Assembly: GCA_015179045.1 (NCBI GenBank)
Contig: WHUZ01000040.1
Location: 248,001 to 312,000 of the forward strand
DNA: 64,000 nucleotides
Direction: 5' to 3'
Source of the DNA: Kalaharituber pfeilii
Taxonomy: Eukaryota > Ascomycota > Pezizomycetes > Pezizales > Pezizaceae
The position numbers and the translations under genes were made by a program. Positions within the stretch are counted from its first letter, which is position 1. Each line of letters begins with the position of its first letter. A model generated the notes under the pieces. The model searched no databases. It was not told the origin of the DNA and worked only from the letters and a program-made list of their open reading frames with translations. This document shows, piece after piece, positions 1 through 11,595 of this stretch.

Positions 1-2910
1 ACGGTTGGTCGGTCTGGTTTGGCGAGGAGTCCGTCGAGGTCTGGTGGCCACTGCATCGCCATTAGGCTGTGATTCGCCTTCGAAAGCCTGACTACTGGGA
101 CCCCCCTGGTTTTCGTTAGAGGTAGGTGTAATACTTGCAGGAGTATCAGTAGTTTTGGATTTTTTGGCCGGGGGGGCCGCCTTGCGAGCTCTACCTCTAC
201 GTTTCTGAAAATGTATAATAATTAGCAAAGGTAGTGCAAAAAGAGAAAGGGTAGATATACAGGTGGATTGTGAATAGCAGGAAGGTCCGGTGAGGGTGGA
301 GTGGCCGAGGAATTTGTCTCCGGAGGCCCCGAGGGTTGAGGAGATCTGGAGGGAATAGAAAGGGTTTGACTGGTAGAAGTGGAATCGAGGATAGAGGCTT
401 CTATTGCAACAGATGGATTTGTATCGAGTGAATCAAGGGGCATGGTTGGAGGAGTAGGAATACAATCATTGGAATCTCTAGCAATGAAAAGAGATTGACC
501 TGGATCGGGGAATGAAAGGAGATGGCTGGCGGAGTAGGAAGAGAACCAATGGTATTTGGCGTAATGAGAAGAGATTGTCTGGTATCGGGGGAGTCAAAGG
601 GGATAGTAGAAGGAGTAGGAACAGAATTAATAGCGTTTTGAGTAGTAACAAGAGATTGCCTGGTATCGGGGGAATCAATGGGAATAGTTAGTGTTGGAGA
701 GACAGAATCGGCATTGGCTTGGATGGCGGGAAGAGTTTGGGTAAGATCCGGAGACTGAGAGTGGTTGTTTGACTGTAAACCGGAAGATGTGACTGGGTTG
801 GTGAGCCCCGGGGAGGATTGTTGACAATGCATTTTGGGCTGAGTTCTTGTTAACATACGGAAGGGTGAAGTGGGGGTTTGAGGAAGTGGGGGAGGAAATA
901 TTGTAACCAAGGGTACTTACAGCCACACATATGGTAATACAATATGTTGGGCGGAGGGAGCGCTGCATGTCAGTATAGACGGCCTCATTGACGAGGGCTT
1001 TCCAAGGTTGTGAATTCTGTGAGTACCAGAAAGCTTCATACTCTTCAAAAAGGACGTTGAACTTCAGAAAATGAATGAATTCTTGATATGTCATAGAGAG
1101 TAATGCTTCATATGTTCTCTGGGTATGATATATCACAACTCTGTACTTGCCATTCGTGATCGATTGGTGGGGTGGTTGCTGGGGGATCGGTGGAAGAGGG
1201 CGAGTCTTTTTCCGCCCAAATCCACAGGGATCATTGTGAGGGGACCAGTCGTCACTTTCCCGTGAGGGTTGGTTATTAGCAATAGGAGACCTGATCACTG
1301 TGGCAACTCGCGTTTGGTATAAGCTTCGTGCCATCTCACTTTTGTTAACAGTGGGCTGGATGGTTTGGTTTTCATGTTTGCGAGAGGGTGCAGGTGGTAG
1401 GTCATTGCCTATCAGTTGTTGGGTGAAAAAGTCATCAACATTAACAAGTTCTTTGAAAGCATCTGTAGGAGATTGACGGTGATTCATTTCTCCAAGTGCA
1501 TGGTTGGTATTGTTAGCATGATTGTCAGAGGGGCTAGTATTAATCTCCTTTGCAGGGCTATAGGACTCGGAGGTCTTAGAGATCCCAGAAGTCTTAAGCT
1601 TCTTGGAGGGCTTAGGATTGTCCGCCTTGGATGGGGTAGACCTCGCGATAACATTGGCTTGGGTCTTTCTGCGCGGCTTTGGAGTATCTCGTTCATCTGC
1701 CGACTCCTCCTGGTCTGCTCCTTCCTGATTATCTTGAGAATCTTTTGTATTGGTCCTTGATTTAGCCCCCTTCTTCCGATGTGGTATGTCCTTGTTGCGA
1801 GCGTTATGATTCTTAATTGAATTTTTACAAATGTTCCTCATGATATCTTCGACGAGTTCTCGATCAAAGCCGTACTTGGGTTCAGCTTTACGCCAGATGT
1901 GTCTGGTAACAGAGCGACGAAGGTTTCTATTGATCTTGCGCCAACTCATTTTGAGAGGGAGTCCATCATTGACAGCGGTTTCAGAAATGTACTTGCGTCT
2001 GCTACAGATCTCTTGGTGATCTTCAGGGTGACAACCCATTCGAACCGCCAAAGCTTTAGATTCACTAAGAGTATCCAGGTACTCAAAGTCAAGTTTGTGG
2101 GAATCAGGGGCTCGGCGATGGGTTTCCCTGTCTTCGTTGTTCCAGTGAACTGGCTCGTAGTCTTCCGGCAGTGGGCGGAGTGGGGTTTTGTTGGTGAAGG
2201 CTTCAGCAGGGACCTGAGGAAAAGGGCCCAACTCTTGGTCTTCGCCTTCGGGATCGGAAGATGGTGCTGCAGACTTTTTGTCTTTTTTGTCCTTCTTGGA
2301 ATTGCTAGAGTTCGATGTCTTGTTTGACATTTTCGCAGGCGTTTTCGATGCCACCTTCTCCGTGACCTTAACCCCACTCTTTGTGGCTGCTCTGGGGGTT
2401 TCTCCTTGACAAAGATTTGGATCCACAGCTTCATATTGTGCCATGAATGCCCCGAAACTTACCATATCTGTAACACATTGACGTTAGAACGTGCTCGGAA
2501 ATCAGATGAAACCCGTGATGGTAAATACCTCTACCCTGGACTGCTGCCTCTTTTGATTGTTCCATATACAAGTGATGCATCTCATCATACCACTGGGGTG
2601 GTTTCTGGGGCGGGTACGCCACAGAGTTGACCATTTGGGGTTGCGAGGCTTCAGCTTGAGCCCCCCACGCAGGGTGCACTTGTTGGGAGGAGTTGTCGAC
2701 ATAGCCTAAGTCGGATGAAGTCATGCTGAAGGATGTTGGATGATTGCTAGGAGGGTCCGAGTAATAAGAATACCCTATTGGTGGGTTAGACGGCAGCCCA
2801 ACCCACTGCTCGTTTTGAGCTGCCAATGTCTGAGCGATCATAGACATCAGGGATAACAGAATCTCCAAAGAGGATTGTCGCTGGGATATCCTACTCGCAT
2901 TCATTTTCAT
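1..2910 (-). CDS. Unrecognised spliced nuclear-type protein with AT-hook-like exon, 3' end cut by window
   Basis: I do not recognise this family. Splicing on the minus strand gives exons 2910-2529, 2467-921, 838-261 and 204-1 (open at the edge). The introns (61, 82 and 56 nt) run GT...AG, and the last has a TGCTAAT branch-like site. The start is the first ATG of exon 1. The product is very hydrophilic: exon 1 is Gln/Ser/Pro-rich; exon 2 starts with a Lys/Ser stretch (KKDKKDKK), holds a basic segment around LRRSVTRHIWRKAEPKYGF, and is otherwise Asn/Lys/Ser-rich; exon 3 carries a 27-residue repeat; exon 4 opens KRRGRARKAA, like an AT-hook. A nuclear DNA-binding role is inference. Exons 2 to 4 join in phase only if one base is added in the repeat near 507-511, where a G run is one shorter than in sister units. 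It could be an accessory gene of a transposon. Confidence 0.6.
430..700 (-). repeat. 81-bp coding tandem repeat, about 3.4 copies
   Basis: The motif GAGATTG recurs at 491, 571 and 652, giving spacings of 80 and 81 bp. On the minus strand each unit encodes about 27 residues of the type SPDTRQSL...PTP. The 80-bp spacing marks the unit that lost one base and therefore the reading frame. Confidence 0.8.
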
Positions 2911-3755
2911 GTTAGATCAATTGTGTTTGCTGAAGGATTTGGGGGCGGATCCATATACACAAACTGATCAAGCAAGGGAAAATTGATGAGACTACCCGAT
3001 CAGTGGGCGTGAGAAGGGCTTCGTGCTGCTTACCTATGCAGTAATGGGAAGATCTTGGTCGGCAGTTGAGTTGAGTACAGTTTCGTTGTCAGAATGGGTA
3101 TGTTCAGGTGCAGTGATGAAGAACTTTGCAGGTGTAAGTGAAGACTTTTCCTGGGTGTAGACGAGGTGATGGAAGCCAAATCTAGGAATGGCACCCCTCA
3201 AGACACCTTTTGGAGGGTTTCATGCATATACAATGCCTGTGGGGAGTGTCACTGGAGCGACGAAACCCCCGAAAGGCATCGACACTTAGAGTGAGGACTT
3301 ATAGAAATATGTATATTTAGCAGACAACATTGATATTATATTATAAAAATATATCCTTGATGTTCCAAGGTATATCAGACAAAAGAGAATCAATATCTCA
3401 ATTTAATGAATTTTAGTTTATTGGTTTAACGCAAGTGTGACTATTAGGGGCCGATAGCGCAATAATGTTATGTACTTTTACATACGGAAGTATGACTGCA
3501 TTATCATTGTAAAGTAATATCATAGCAATTGAGTTGAATATTCACAATTCATTCGGTGAAATCACTGCAAAAGCTGAATTGATAACTAAAGCTATCCAAA
3601 AAACCTCAATCCTTCAAAAAACAGAGGCATGAAAGCTATTCTTGCAGTTATATCCACGACTAGAAAATTACCTATTTCGGCATAAATGCCAAGCCTTACG
3701 CAGGGTCCTTCTCATGCATCCTCAACGGGCACATTGGGATTGTAGGCAACCCATT
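2911..3755. other. Gene-poor, partly AT-rich spacer
   Basis: Upstream of the first minus-strand gene. It includes one GACACC near 3199 and a GAAACCCCC/GGAGGGTTTC imperfect inverted pair (about 3208-3275), then an AT-rich stretch 3295-3640. No ORF is convincing. Confidence 0.5.
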
Positions 3756-4435
3756 CTAAGGTTCCGCGGAAGCATCCCGGCCCGCCACGCGGGTCCGGAA
3801 CTTTAGACCTGCATGCCCCCAAAACTACGTCACCACCCCTCATATGGGATAAAATTGTATTTACCTGTAGTTGACGCACCCATCCTCTAAGACCAGTCAA
3901 CATTCAAACGAACATCAATCAATCGAGTTCAACTATACTTACCCAGCTATCATCACTCTTTTCGGCGGAGAATGTTCATTCTTCCGATCGTAAAATAAGA
4001 ATGTTGTGGTTAACAGGATGCCCCATTCCCCAGTATTCTTTCGGGCCTTCATCAAACGAAAAACTTTCCCAATGTCGAAACCTTTTTGCAACTCCAAAGG
4101 ATCTTGTTCAGTGTTCTGGTGCTCGGAGTCTGCATCGTATACATGTGCGCATGGAGTTATCAGCAAGAAGTGGTTGTTTCATGAGGGCTACTGGAAGCCT
4201 TACAGAAGATGTCCACTTGCCCGGAACCTGAGAACGAAGACCTTGATCTCAAGTGGAATCTCGCCAGATCCAAGAACCCCGGATCAATACCTTCCGCAAT
4301 GTACTCATCATTAGACCAAACACCAACTGATCTATCCAGGAACTCCTCCTCGACGCTCGAAATGTTCGGACTTTCGGGTATACTGGGCATCCTTCTTGCA
4401 AGCGATGTTGACTGGCAGTCGGAGCCCGAGGACAT
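3756..4435 (-). CDS. Small unrecognised four-exon protein (about 169 aa)
   Basis: Proposed exons are 4435-4204, 4129-3943, 3886-3865 and 3824-3756. All junctions are GT-AG and all phases agree (1, 2, 0); the third exon is a 22-nt microexon and the third intron is only 40 nt, so the 3' half is less sure. It starts at a true ATG. The product begins MSSGSDCQSTSLARR, is acidic in the middle (SSVEEEFLD), and its best conserved-looking part is GFDIGKVFRLMKARKNTGEW followed by LYDR-like FLFYDRKNEHSPPKRVMIAG. It ends in a short Arg-rich tail. No signal peptide or membrane segment is seen. I do not know the family. An alternative last exon in another frame ends at the TGA near 3712. Confidence 0.5.
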
Positions 4436-4649
4436 GTCTTTTTGGTGTGGACGGGGCCATCTTCACCGTTGTTGTCACGGTGCGGTCGCAAGCTATAAGA
4501 TTAAGCATTGCACAAGCCGTATAGGTGCCGTCACAGGCTATATGGCTAAAAGGCGCTGTCACAAGCTATAAGGTTAATAAGAAGCGCTGTCACAAGCTTC
4601 TACTATAGTGTTGGTGTCTATAAAAGACCCTTCTTCCCGCCATAGCCTA

Positions 4650-4784
4650 TATATATAGCCTATATAAAAAAAATATATATATATATATATAGCGCTTGCG
4701 CTCCAAAGTCACCTGACAGGTTGCCACATTGTTGAAGTGGCAACCTTATGTAAGCCAGTCATACATATATATATATATATATAT
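4650..4784. repeat. TA-rich microsatellites
   Basis: Two (TA)n tracts (about 4651-4692 and 4764-4784) around a short unique stretch. The left one is embedded in the repeated word TATAGCC. Confidence 0.8.
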
Positions 4785-4906
4785 AGCCTCCGCCATAACC
4801 TCCACCATAGCCTCCGCCATAGCCTCCGCCATAGCTTTCGCCATAGCCTCCGCCATAGCCTCTGCCATAGCTTCCGCCATAGCCTCCGCCATAGCCTCCG
4901 CCATAG
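4785..4906 (+). repeat. 12-bp minisatellite, GCCTCCGCCATA, about 10 copies
   Basis: Ten near-identical 12-bp units with a few CCTCC to TTTCC/TTCC variants. Because 12 is a multiple of 3 it is open in several frames (for example Met-Ala-Glu-Ala on the minus strand), so long ORFs here are not evidence of a gene. Confidence 0.9.
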
Positions 4907-4909
4907 TCA

Positions 4910-5696
4910 TTTGAGCCACGCCGCAGACCATACCTCCCCCTTTGGTGCTCAAGCTTGTGTTGTGGACATATGCTCCGCCCTTGCTATTGACACAGAGTGG
5001 ACATCTGTCCGCCGTGTCGAGCATCACTGCGTGTTGGTATAGGAAGCAAATCTCTTTAAAATGGCAGATACCACAATTCCGCCTCTGCCTCCACAAAACC
5101 CCCTCAAACGAGCCAATCATATGCGAGAACAGAAGGAAAACATATCGGCCAAAGCTCCACCGAGCGCAACGGCATACCCACATAGACTAAATGAAAATAG
5201 AACATAATAAAATAAAGAAAAAATAGAAAGAATAGACAATGGAGACAGAAACGGTGGAAGTTAAAAGAAAAATAGACAATAAAGGAAATGTCTTACTCCA
5301 GCCCAGGTTTCCGCCTCATTCGGCTTAATCCATCCGCATTCCCATGAATTTTCCCCACCCGATGAACCAGTGTCATCTGTCCCATGTATGGCGACAATAG
5401 CATTCTCCACTTATCGACCCTTGAGCTGTATAACGTCTTCGTGGACGATCCGGTGACTGAGAGAATAGATTGATGGTTGGTCACAACTGTAACGGGACGA
5501 CAGCGTAGGACTATAGACGTGACTCTAGGGATCGCAGGCTATAGCTATAAGGCCCGGAGAGCTATACCAACACTCAGTGATGCTCGACACGGCGGACAGA
5601 TGTCCACTCTGTGTCAATAGCAAGGGCGGAGCATATGTCCACAACACAAGCTTAGGGCACCAAAAGGGGGAGGTATAGTCTGCGGCGTGGCTCAAA
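4910..5696. mobile_element. 132-bp inverted repeat pair enclosing captured fragments
   Basis: Bases 4910-5041 and 5562-5696 are reverse complements of each other at about 95% identity. The inner ends are GTGTTGGTATAG and CTATACCAACAC, the outer ends TTTGAGCCACG and CGTGGCTCAAA. The 520-bp interior holds a 48-codon plus-strand ORF starting MADTTIPPLPPQNPLKR (5061-5207) and, on the minus strand, a Ty3 RNase H fragment. I see no clean target duplication outside the repeats. It may be a non-autonomous TIR element with captured sequence or an inverted duplication. Confidence 0.65.
5293..5484 (-). pseudogene. Ty3/gypsy RNase H C-terminal fragment
   Basis: The minus-strand peptide contains TNHQSIL, then RVDKWRMLLSPYMGQMTLVHR and GKIHGNADGLSR. 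This is the order seen at the end of Ty3 RNase H (TDH.SL, R..RW...L..Y, GK.N..AD.LSR). Nothing else of gag-pol is attached, so it is a captured or decayed fragment. Confidence 0.8.
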
Positions 5697-6208
5697 CGAT
5701 GAAGGCGCGCTTTCTCTCCTCGTTGGATACTCCACCGCTGATGTGACGACCCGGGTCGGTCGTCTGGGGGACGGGGGCATGTGGGCGGATGGTATCGCGG
5801 ATGGTATCAGGAGGATGGTATCGCGGATGGCATAGGGAGGATGGTATCAGGAGGGCAGGCTTGGCACATCACAAAGATCATGAGGGCGGGCTTGGCACGT
5901 GGAAGGGAATAGCTATTTAGACAAGCCGCTGCAGATAGACTTGAGAAGCAGACAACTTACATCCTACTATACAACTATTATGGTTCAGAGATATATTTGG
6001 TGGGGTTGTGCGTGGAGAGTGTTTGTGGACATTCATGTAGCAGGCTTAAGTGATATTAATTCTACATAACAAACACACTTCGCTGTGACGCCTCCTGCTC
6101 TTCATCTCTTTCCCACACTCGACTGCCCACACTCCCATTCTTGCCCCACACGGTCGGGTATCTATCAACCAAGCATCAACCTATATCTCTAGCATCCGTG
6201 TGTTCTCG
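5697..6208. other. Spacer with short GGATGGTATC repeat; possible solo LTR
   Basis: Bases 5786-5850 repeat GCGGATGGTATC / GGAGGATGGTATC several times. From 5742 (TGTGACGACCCGG) to about 6070 (...ACATAACA) the ends are TG...CA like an LTR, but no TSD is visible. This stretch also holds the upstream region of the transposase gene at 6209. Confidence 0.35.
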
Positions 6209-9200
6209 ATGCCACCCGCCAAAGCAACTCGCGCTCCTCGAAAGCTGTTCAGACGCATATGCGATTGCCTCATCTACAATACTCCTCCTCACACTTTGAA
6301 ATCCCAAAAGGAGTGGGATGCACATCAGGAATTCAAGCAGAATTATCCCCAAGGCCTCAGTGGAACCAATGTTGGTGCAGATACCGCTACGAATAAAGAT
6401 GGAGGCAATACATCAGACGAGGGTGACGACGAAACGGAGCCCCGTCCTAGGAAACGACATAGATTGCAGCGACATCGTATCCTCAACAGAAGAATTCACC
6501 ATGATTCATCATCCGAAGACGAAGTACCTCTGCCGGAAATCTCCCTCGGCAATGGTCGTGAGGATCTGCCTCGTCTTTCACCCAACCCTCTTCAAATTAT
6601 CCCACAACCCACAATGCCTTCTGTCTCTGTCTCCGGGCCTCGCTATCAACCTTTCTACGAGGAAATTGAAGATGAAGACTTTAACGGTGGTCTCTCAACA
6701 TCGCACGGTGATCTTATGGCAACACAAATGGAATTTAGCCCTCAACCGCCCCCCCAAATATATAACCCTCCCGGGGCCCAGTCAACAGAACTCACTTCCC
6801 AATCATCAACTTCACCCTCTGCCGATGAGCCAATCTCAGATCATTCAAACGGGCCCAGGGGCGTTATCTTGAGCACGCCAGAACTTACCGAAGAGGAATC
6901 TCAATCAGACCACCCCCGTAACCCATACAAAGATGTGGCATTATTATCGGATTGGGAATCTTCTTCCAGTGATTCGGACGAAGGTGACCAAATTGATTAT
7001 ATTCATATGCAAGGTATTTTCTCATTCCCTGCAATTCGCACATTCACGTCTAAAACTACGCCCAGCGGTTCCTACCAACTCAGAGCTCTTAGAACTTGCA
7101 CTTTTCGATATTAAGACCTCTGGGTCCACTAGCCGCGCCCAATCCCAAGCCTACACAGATTTGTGCAAAGCGGCCTGCCCCCCTGGCGAAACTCCGGCCA
7201 CACACCGCACAGTCATTAAGAGGCTAGTTAGACGCACGGGGATCAAGACAATATCGTACGATTGCTGTATCAATTCATGCTATTGTTACTATAACTCCAG
7301 CAAGACGCATTGCCCAAATGAAAAATGTCAGGAACCACGATACAAGGCTGACGGAATTACTCCCCGGAAAACATACGAATATATCCCCATTACTGCGCGC
7401 CTCAGAATTCAATTCAGCGATCCCCATCGTGCAAAAGAACTTATGGAGTATAGAAAGGAGATGGAGGCATTTGCAAGGACCAATCCCCACACCCTTAAGG
7501 ATTACTGGACTTCTGAATTACATCATGATCTGCTTCACAAAAAGGGCCTTTTTCAACAACCAGAAACTCAAGCCTACATTCTCACAACCGACGGTTTCCG
7601 TGTTTTTTTTCGGCGAAAGCCATTCTCTGCTTGGCCCCTTCTACTAATTCCTCTGAACATTCGTCCTGAACGACGTGGCCTCAGGCGCAACCTGTTGCCT
7701 GCCGGTATCTGCCCAGGTCCTAAGTAAGTTTCCATTCACGTTCACATTGTAATCTATTTTTTGTCAAACCTTTCGTTCAATAACCTCACCCCTATACTCA
7801 CGCGGGACTGCGTATTAATACACAATTGTTATAGGGGTCCTGTTGACATTGACTCATTCCTTGAGCCACTTATATCCGAGTTTGAAGCTCTCCAAAAAGG
7901 TATTCCTAATGTATGGAATGCCTACACTCAGAGGTACTTTACCTTATATGCACACATCACTTTAGTCTCTGGCGATCAACCTGCCCGAGAGAAGCTCATG
8001 AATCATTACGGGTCATCCGGGTCCAGATATTGCACCTACTGTTACGCCCACGGATGCTATAAGTATATTGCCCCCTCCTGAAGCATGTACCTGAGGCCTC
8101 TATTTACAAGTTAAGCAGGGCCCACATATACTGCCCTTTCAACCCTCCTACCAACCCTCCGCCCACGGCCACCAATCAAGCTCACTGGAGGATATATGAT
8201 CCAGCCAATTTACCAATGCGGAAGGATGAGGAATGGAGATACGATGCCATTCATATTACACAAACTATGAATTTCAAACGGGCAGAAGAGCTCGGTATAC
8301 ATGGGCAATGCATCCTCATGAGGCTAACCTCCATTGACTTTCCGAGATCTTTCGTCCTCGACTCCATGCATTTATTTTACATCAACGTAATCCCGGCCAT
8401 ATTCAATCATTTCCGAGGCAAATTCTTCCCTCTCAACTCGCTATCAAACGACTCTACATCAACAGATGCTGCCGCCACCCCTGGTGCTGCCACTGCGGCT
8501 GCCCAAGGCGATATCCTTGATGTCATCGTGGTTTCTTCTGCTTCTAGGCGCCTCGAAGCTGGTTATGTTTCCAGTGGTGCAGCCCCAGACGAACTTCACA
8601 ATGATCATGCCTTTACCCTAAATCCTCAAACAGAATCCAATAGTTCTGACTCCGAATCTTCCCTCCCAACCCCTCAGAGTAGTTCTATTACCCAGCCTGC
8701 AGACGTTGACACTATTATACGGCCACATACTCTGCCCCGAGGCAAATCTTGCACTAAAACCCGAAAGAATGCCCCCAAATTTATTCAAACTGATGACCCT
8801 TATTGCCTCCCACCGAAGAAGTGGGAAGTCATTGGATCTGATATGTCATCTAGTACACAGAAATACCCCGCCGATTTCGGAGATCAAATCCGCTCTATTA
8901 AAGAGTTCTGCCACCAATACAAAGCACACGAATGGGTTGTATGGGCTCATGTCTTCTTGATCATCTATCTCAACGACCCCGCTTTACCCAAGAAATACTA
9001 CCATGCATACCTAGGGCTTGTTCGAGCCATCCATTTCTGTCGCTTGGATGAAATCACAAAGGCCGATCTGCAGCTCACTGAAAAGCTTCTTTTTGCTTTC
9101 ATCCAACATTATGAAACCGAATATTATCAAAAGAAATGGGAACGTTTATCTGCTGCTCGCTCAACCTTCCATATGTTAGCTCATGTCAGCCAATGTATCC

Positions 9201-10096
9201 GCTGGGCTGGTCCCATGAACGTCTACTCTCAGTGGACCATGGAAAGGTTTTGTGGTGCGATTGCACGAACTACCACAAGCAAAGTTCAAACCAACCGTAA
9301 TATGTCTATTAATTTACACAACCAGGAGATCAAGAACCACATTCGCTATCTCATTTATTGGGACGAAATCGACGAAGCTGAATTTAGCAAAGCTGATGAA
9401 GAAGACCCCGATGACGGACCCCAAATAGGTAAATCCAAGTTGTGGAAGGTATGTGTCAATAGACTCAAACGCTCAAAAAACCCAGAAAGCTACAAGGCCC
9501 CTCGACTCTCGAAGCACCTCCATGATGAAGAGGTCCTTAGATTAAGACTTATAGGCCCATCCAAGTCGACCCAGCTCTCACGTGGAGAACTCATCAAGCT
9601 CAAGAAACATTTTACCTCTTATCCACAAACGGTAGATCGTTCCGACAGCGATGGATCCGACGATTTTGAGAACACTGCTACCCAGGGTGAAGGTACAATA
9701 AACATCCGTAAAATTGGCAGGAATGTTCTCAGTTGGTACGGATGCACAACTGCACAAGGTCAGGTAATCCGACCACCCCCCACCAAGATTACACGTCAAC
9801 ACACTCGAGATGCATCATATGTTACATATACCAATGATTATGAAGTATATGCTTGTGGACGAGTCATCAAGGTAATAACCTTACGGTTTGCGGGGTCTAT
9901 ACATGCCCTCGCATATATTCAAAACCTCAACCTTGACCACGAACAACTTGCGCTCGCCTCCCTCAAGAAAGGTCATGCATCGAAAGGTCATTCATGCTTT
10001 ATAAAACTTACCCAGCTCCAGGAGCTCATTGGCTTATTGAATAAGAATGGCCGAACATATATTGTTCGTCGACGCACGGCGTACTTTCCGAAATAA
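6209..10096 (+). CDS. Tnp2/CACTA-type (CMC superfamily) transposase, four exons, apparently intact
   Basis: Exons 6209-7013, 7066-7723, 7835-8062 and 8119-10096 join in phase (1, 2, 2) through GT-AG introns of 52, 111 and 56 nt into a 1222-aa protein; the ATG at 6209 opens MPPAKATRAPRK. The first ~270 residues are acidic and disordered with a basic patch. A Cys-rich region follows (CCINSCYCYY...CPNEKC). Next come the family hallmarks of Tnp2 transposases: GICPGPK joined across intron 2 to GPVDIDSFLEPLISEF, then CTYCYAHGCYK joined to AHIYCPFNPP, LDSMHLFYINVIPAIFNHFRGKFF, and W/G...FGDQIRSI..F..YKAHEWVVW. A Ser/Ala-rich insert separates the last two. The fold is expected to be RNase H-like DDE, cutting and pasting its own element in the nucleus. 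No stop or frameshift interrupts it, so it may be recent. Confidence 0.88.
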
Positions 10097-10310
10097 CCAA
10101 CGCACTCACTACTCTTATCCCATTTCTCTACCAAAGCCGTATATCACTTTTTCACAAATGGGCAAAAACAAAAACATGTATATATATAGATAGCACCATC
10201 AATATAATATACAAATCCCAAGTTCTATTTCTCTTCACTATGATATTATGGCTCGTTTCTCCTTGTGTAATTCACGCATGCACCTCCGACTTATTATTCA
10301 ACAATTCCTC

Positions 10311-10770
10311 TGACACCTTTATTGGTATTACTTGATTTTGGCAAAAGAGTGCGAAGCCTATGACAGGTGTTTGTTCTGCCTGATCTATTGCATATGATCA
10401 CTAAACACCTCGATAAAGTGTTCATTGGATATCTAGGTACTGCCTATTGCATTTTGCAGATGACACCTTCCTACAGGTTTCGCTGTGAACCACTCTATGC
10501 TTTTTCTGGGTTTCCCTGTAGACACCTCTCATCGGTGTCTTCACATACTCCTTATTCAGGTGTCAATCAACTCTGCTATACCCGCAACACCTCTTAGAAG
10601 CTTCTGCGCTTTCGCAATTTGTATGAGAAGCCCAAAACGGGTGTAAACCCGATTTGCCTGACCTGCACGAACTCCTTTAAAGGTGTCCCTTGACACCGCC
10701 GAGCCTACTATACACCCTTTTCCGGTGTTTCCGACACCAAAAACGGGTCTAAACCTCTACTCTACACCTA
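10311..10770 (+). repeat. Subterminal GACACC/GGTGTC motif array of the CACTA-type element
   Basis: About a dozen copies of GACACC, AACACC, GGTGTC or GGTGTT in both orientations lie within 460 bp, starting about 215 bp after the transposase stop. Several form short palindromes (for example GACACC...GGTGTC near 10523-10543). CACTA elements are known for such subterminal arrays bound by transposase; assignment here is by position and density. The terminal CACTA-like TIR itself was not found. Confidence 0.65.
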
Positions 10771-10775
10771 AACCT

Positions 10776-10936
10776 TGAACCACCGTGCTCGTTTGAGCTC
10801 GAGCTGGCTCGGCTCGTGCCGCTCACTAACAGTTTCATCCTCCTCGATGCTATCCGCTAAATTCAGTATTTCTTCTACATTTACTCCTGCTGCAAGTTTA
10901 TGAAACCCTGCGCTGGCTCGGCTCGTGCCGCTCACT
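10776..10936 (-). mobile_element. Rearranged hAT MITE ends (TAGTGAGCGGC family)
   Basis: The same end GGCTCGTGCCGCTCACTA occurs twice in the same orientation, at 10811-10828 and 10919-10936. Between them, on the minus strand, is the peptide AAGVNVEEILNLADS, also found inside the 51.6-52.8 kb element. One copy has lost its other TIR, so this is a nested or deleted pair rather than a single intact element. Confidence 0.7.
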
Positions 10937-10939
10937 ACT

Positions 10940-11315
10940 GTCGTATATGGCAGCGTACATCCCGCATGGCAGTATTCGCGCAGCATGGCAGCATGCACGC
11001 AGCATGGTAGCATTCACGCAGGATGGCACCAAGGTGAGTTGTGGTTTCATACTCATCGCGTCGTGCCAAGGATAACCTCTCATATATGGCATCGTACACC
11101 CGGCATGGCAGTATTCCCGCAGCATTGCAGCACGGTGAGTTGTGGTATCATGCTTATCGCGTCGTGGCAAGGATAACCTTTCGTATGTAGCAGCATGCAT
11201 TCCGCATGGCAGCATCCGCTCAGCATGGCCACATTCGACGCAGGATGGTAGCATTCGCATGCTATGGCAGCATGCGCGTAGCATGACAGCATCCACGTAG
11301 CATAGCAGGCCCTTC
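10940..11315 (+). repeat. Imperfect minisatellite (GCATGGCAG-type units)
   Basis: About 20 loosely conserved units of 17-22 bp built on CGCATGGCAGYATTCGCGCA. A longer block (about 160 bp, containing GTCGTGCCAAGGATAACCT) also repeats at 11060 and 11160. Long ORFs across it are repeat artefacts. Confidence 0.75.
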
Positions 11316-11420
11316 AATGTAGACCCTTTGATACTTTAGCATGTATATACAATGAATATACTATTTAGATGAGTGGATACCTTGGATGTGGATGTAGACA
11401 TATAGAAGGCACTGCCTCAC

Positions 11421-11595
11421 AACTATACAGTATTACAATTGCGTCCTGACTGTACAGCTGTGCAATTGCATCCTGACAGTACAGTAGTCAAGTTACATCC
11501 TGACAGTACAGTTCTACAATTGCGTCCTGACACAGTAATGCAAATTGCGTCCTGACGGTACAGCATTGCAAATGTATCTCAATTGCGCCCTGACA
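11421..11595 (+). repeat. Tandem repeat with GCGTCCTGAC core, six copies
   Basis: AATTGCGTCCTGACAGTACAG-like units recur six times with 25-38 bp spacing between about 11441 and 11594, with degeneracy in the spacer. Confidence 0.75.

Noticed and set aside
4746..5183. Long ORF with Met-Ala-Glu-Ala repeats on the minus strand
   Set aside because: It is produced by the 12-bp minisatellite and the inverted repeat; no natural start or domain.
5742..6070. LTR-like block with TG...CA ends upstream of the transposase
   Set aside because: No TSD, no polypurine tract or primer site, and TG...CA ends are common by chance. Kept only as a possibility in the spacer entry.
10898..11317. His/Cys-rich ORFs such as a 139-aa minus-strand frame
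   Set aside because: Low-complexity translation of the GCATGGCAG minisatellite, not a metal-binding protein.
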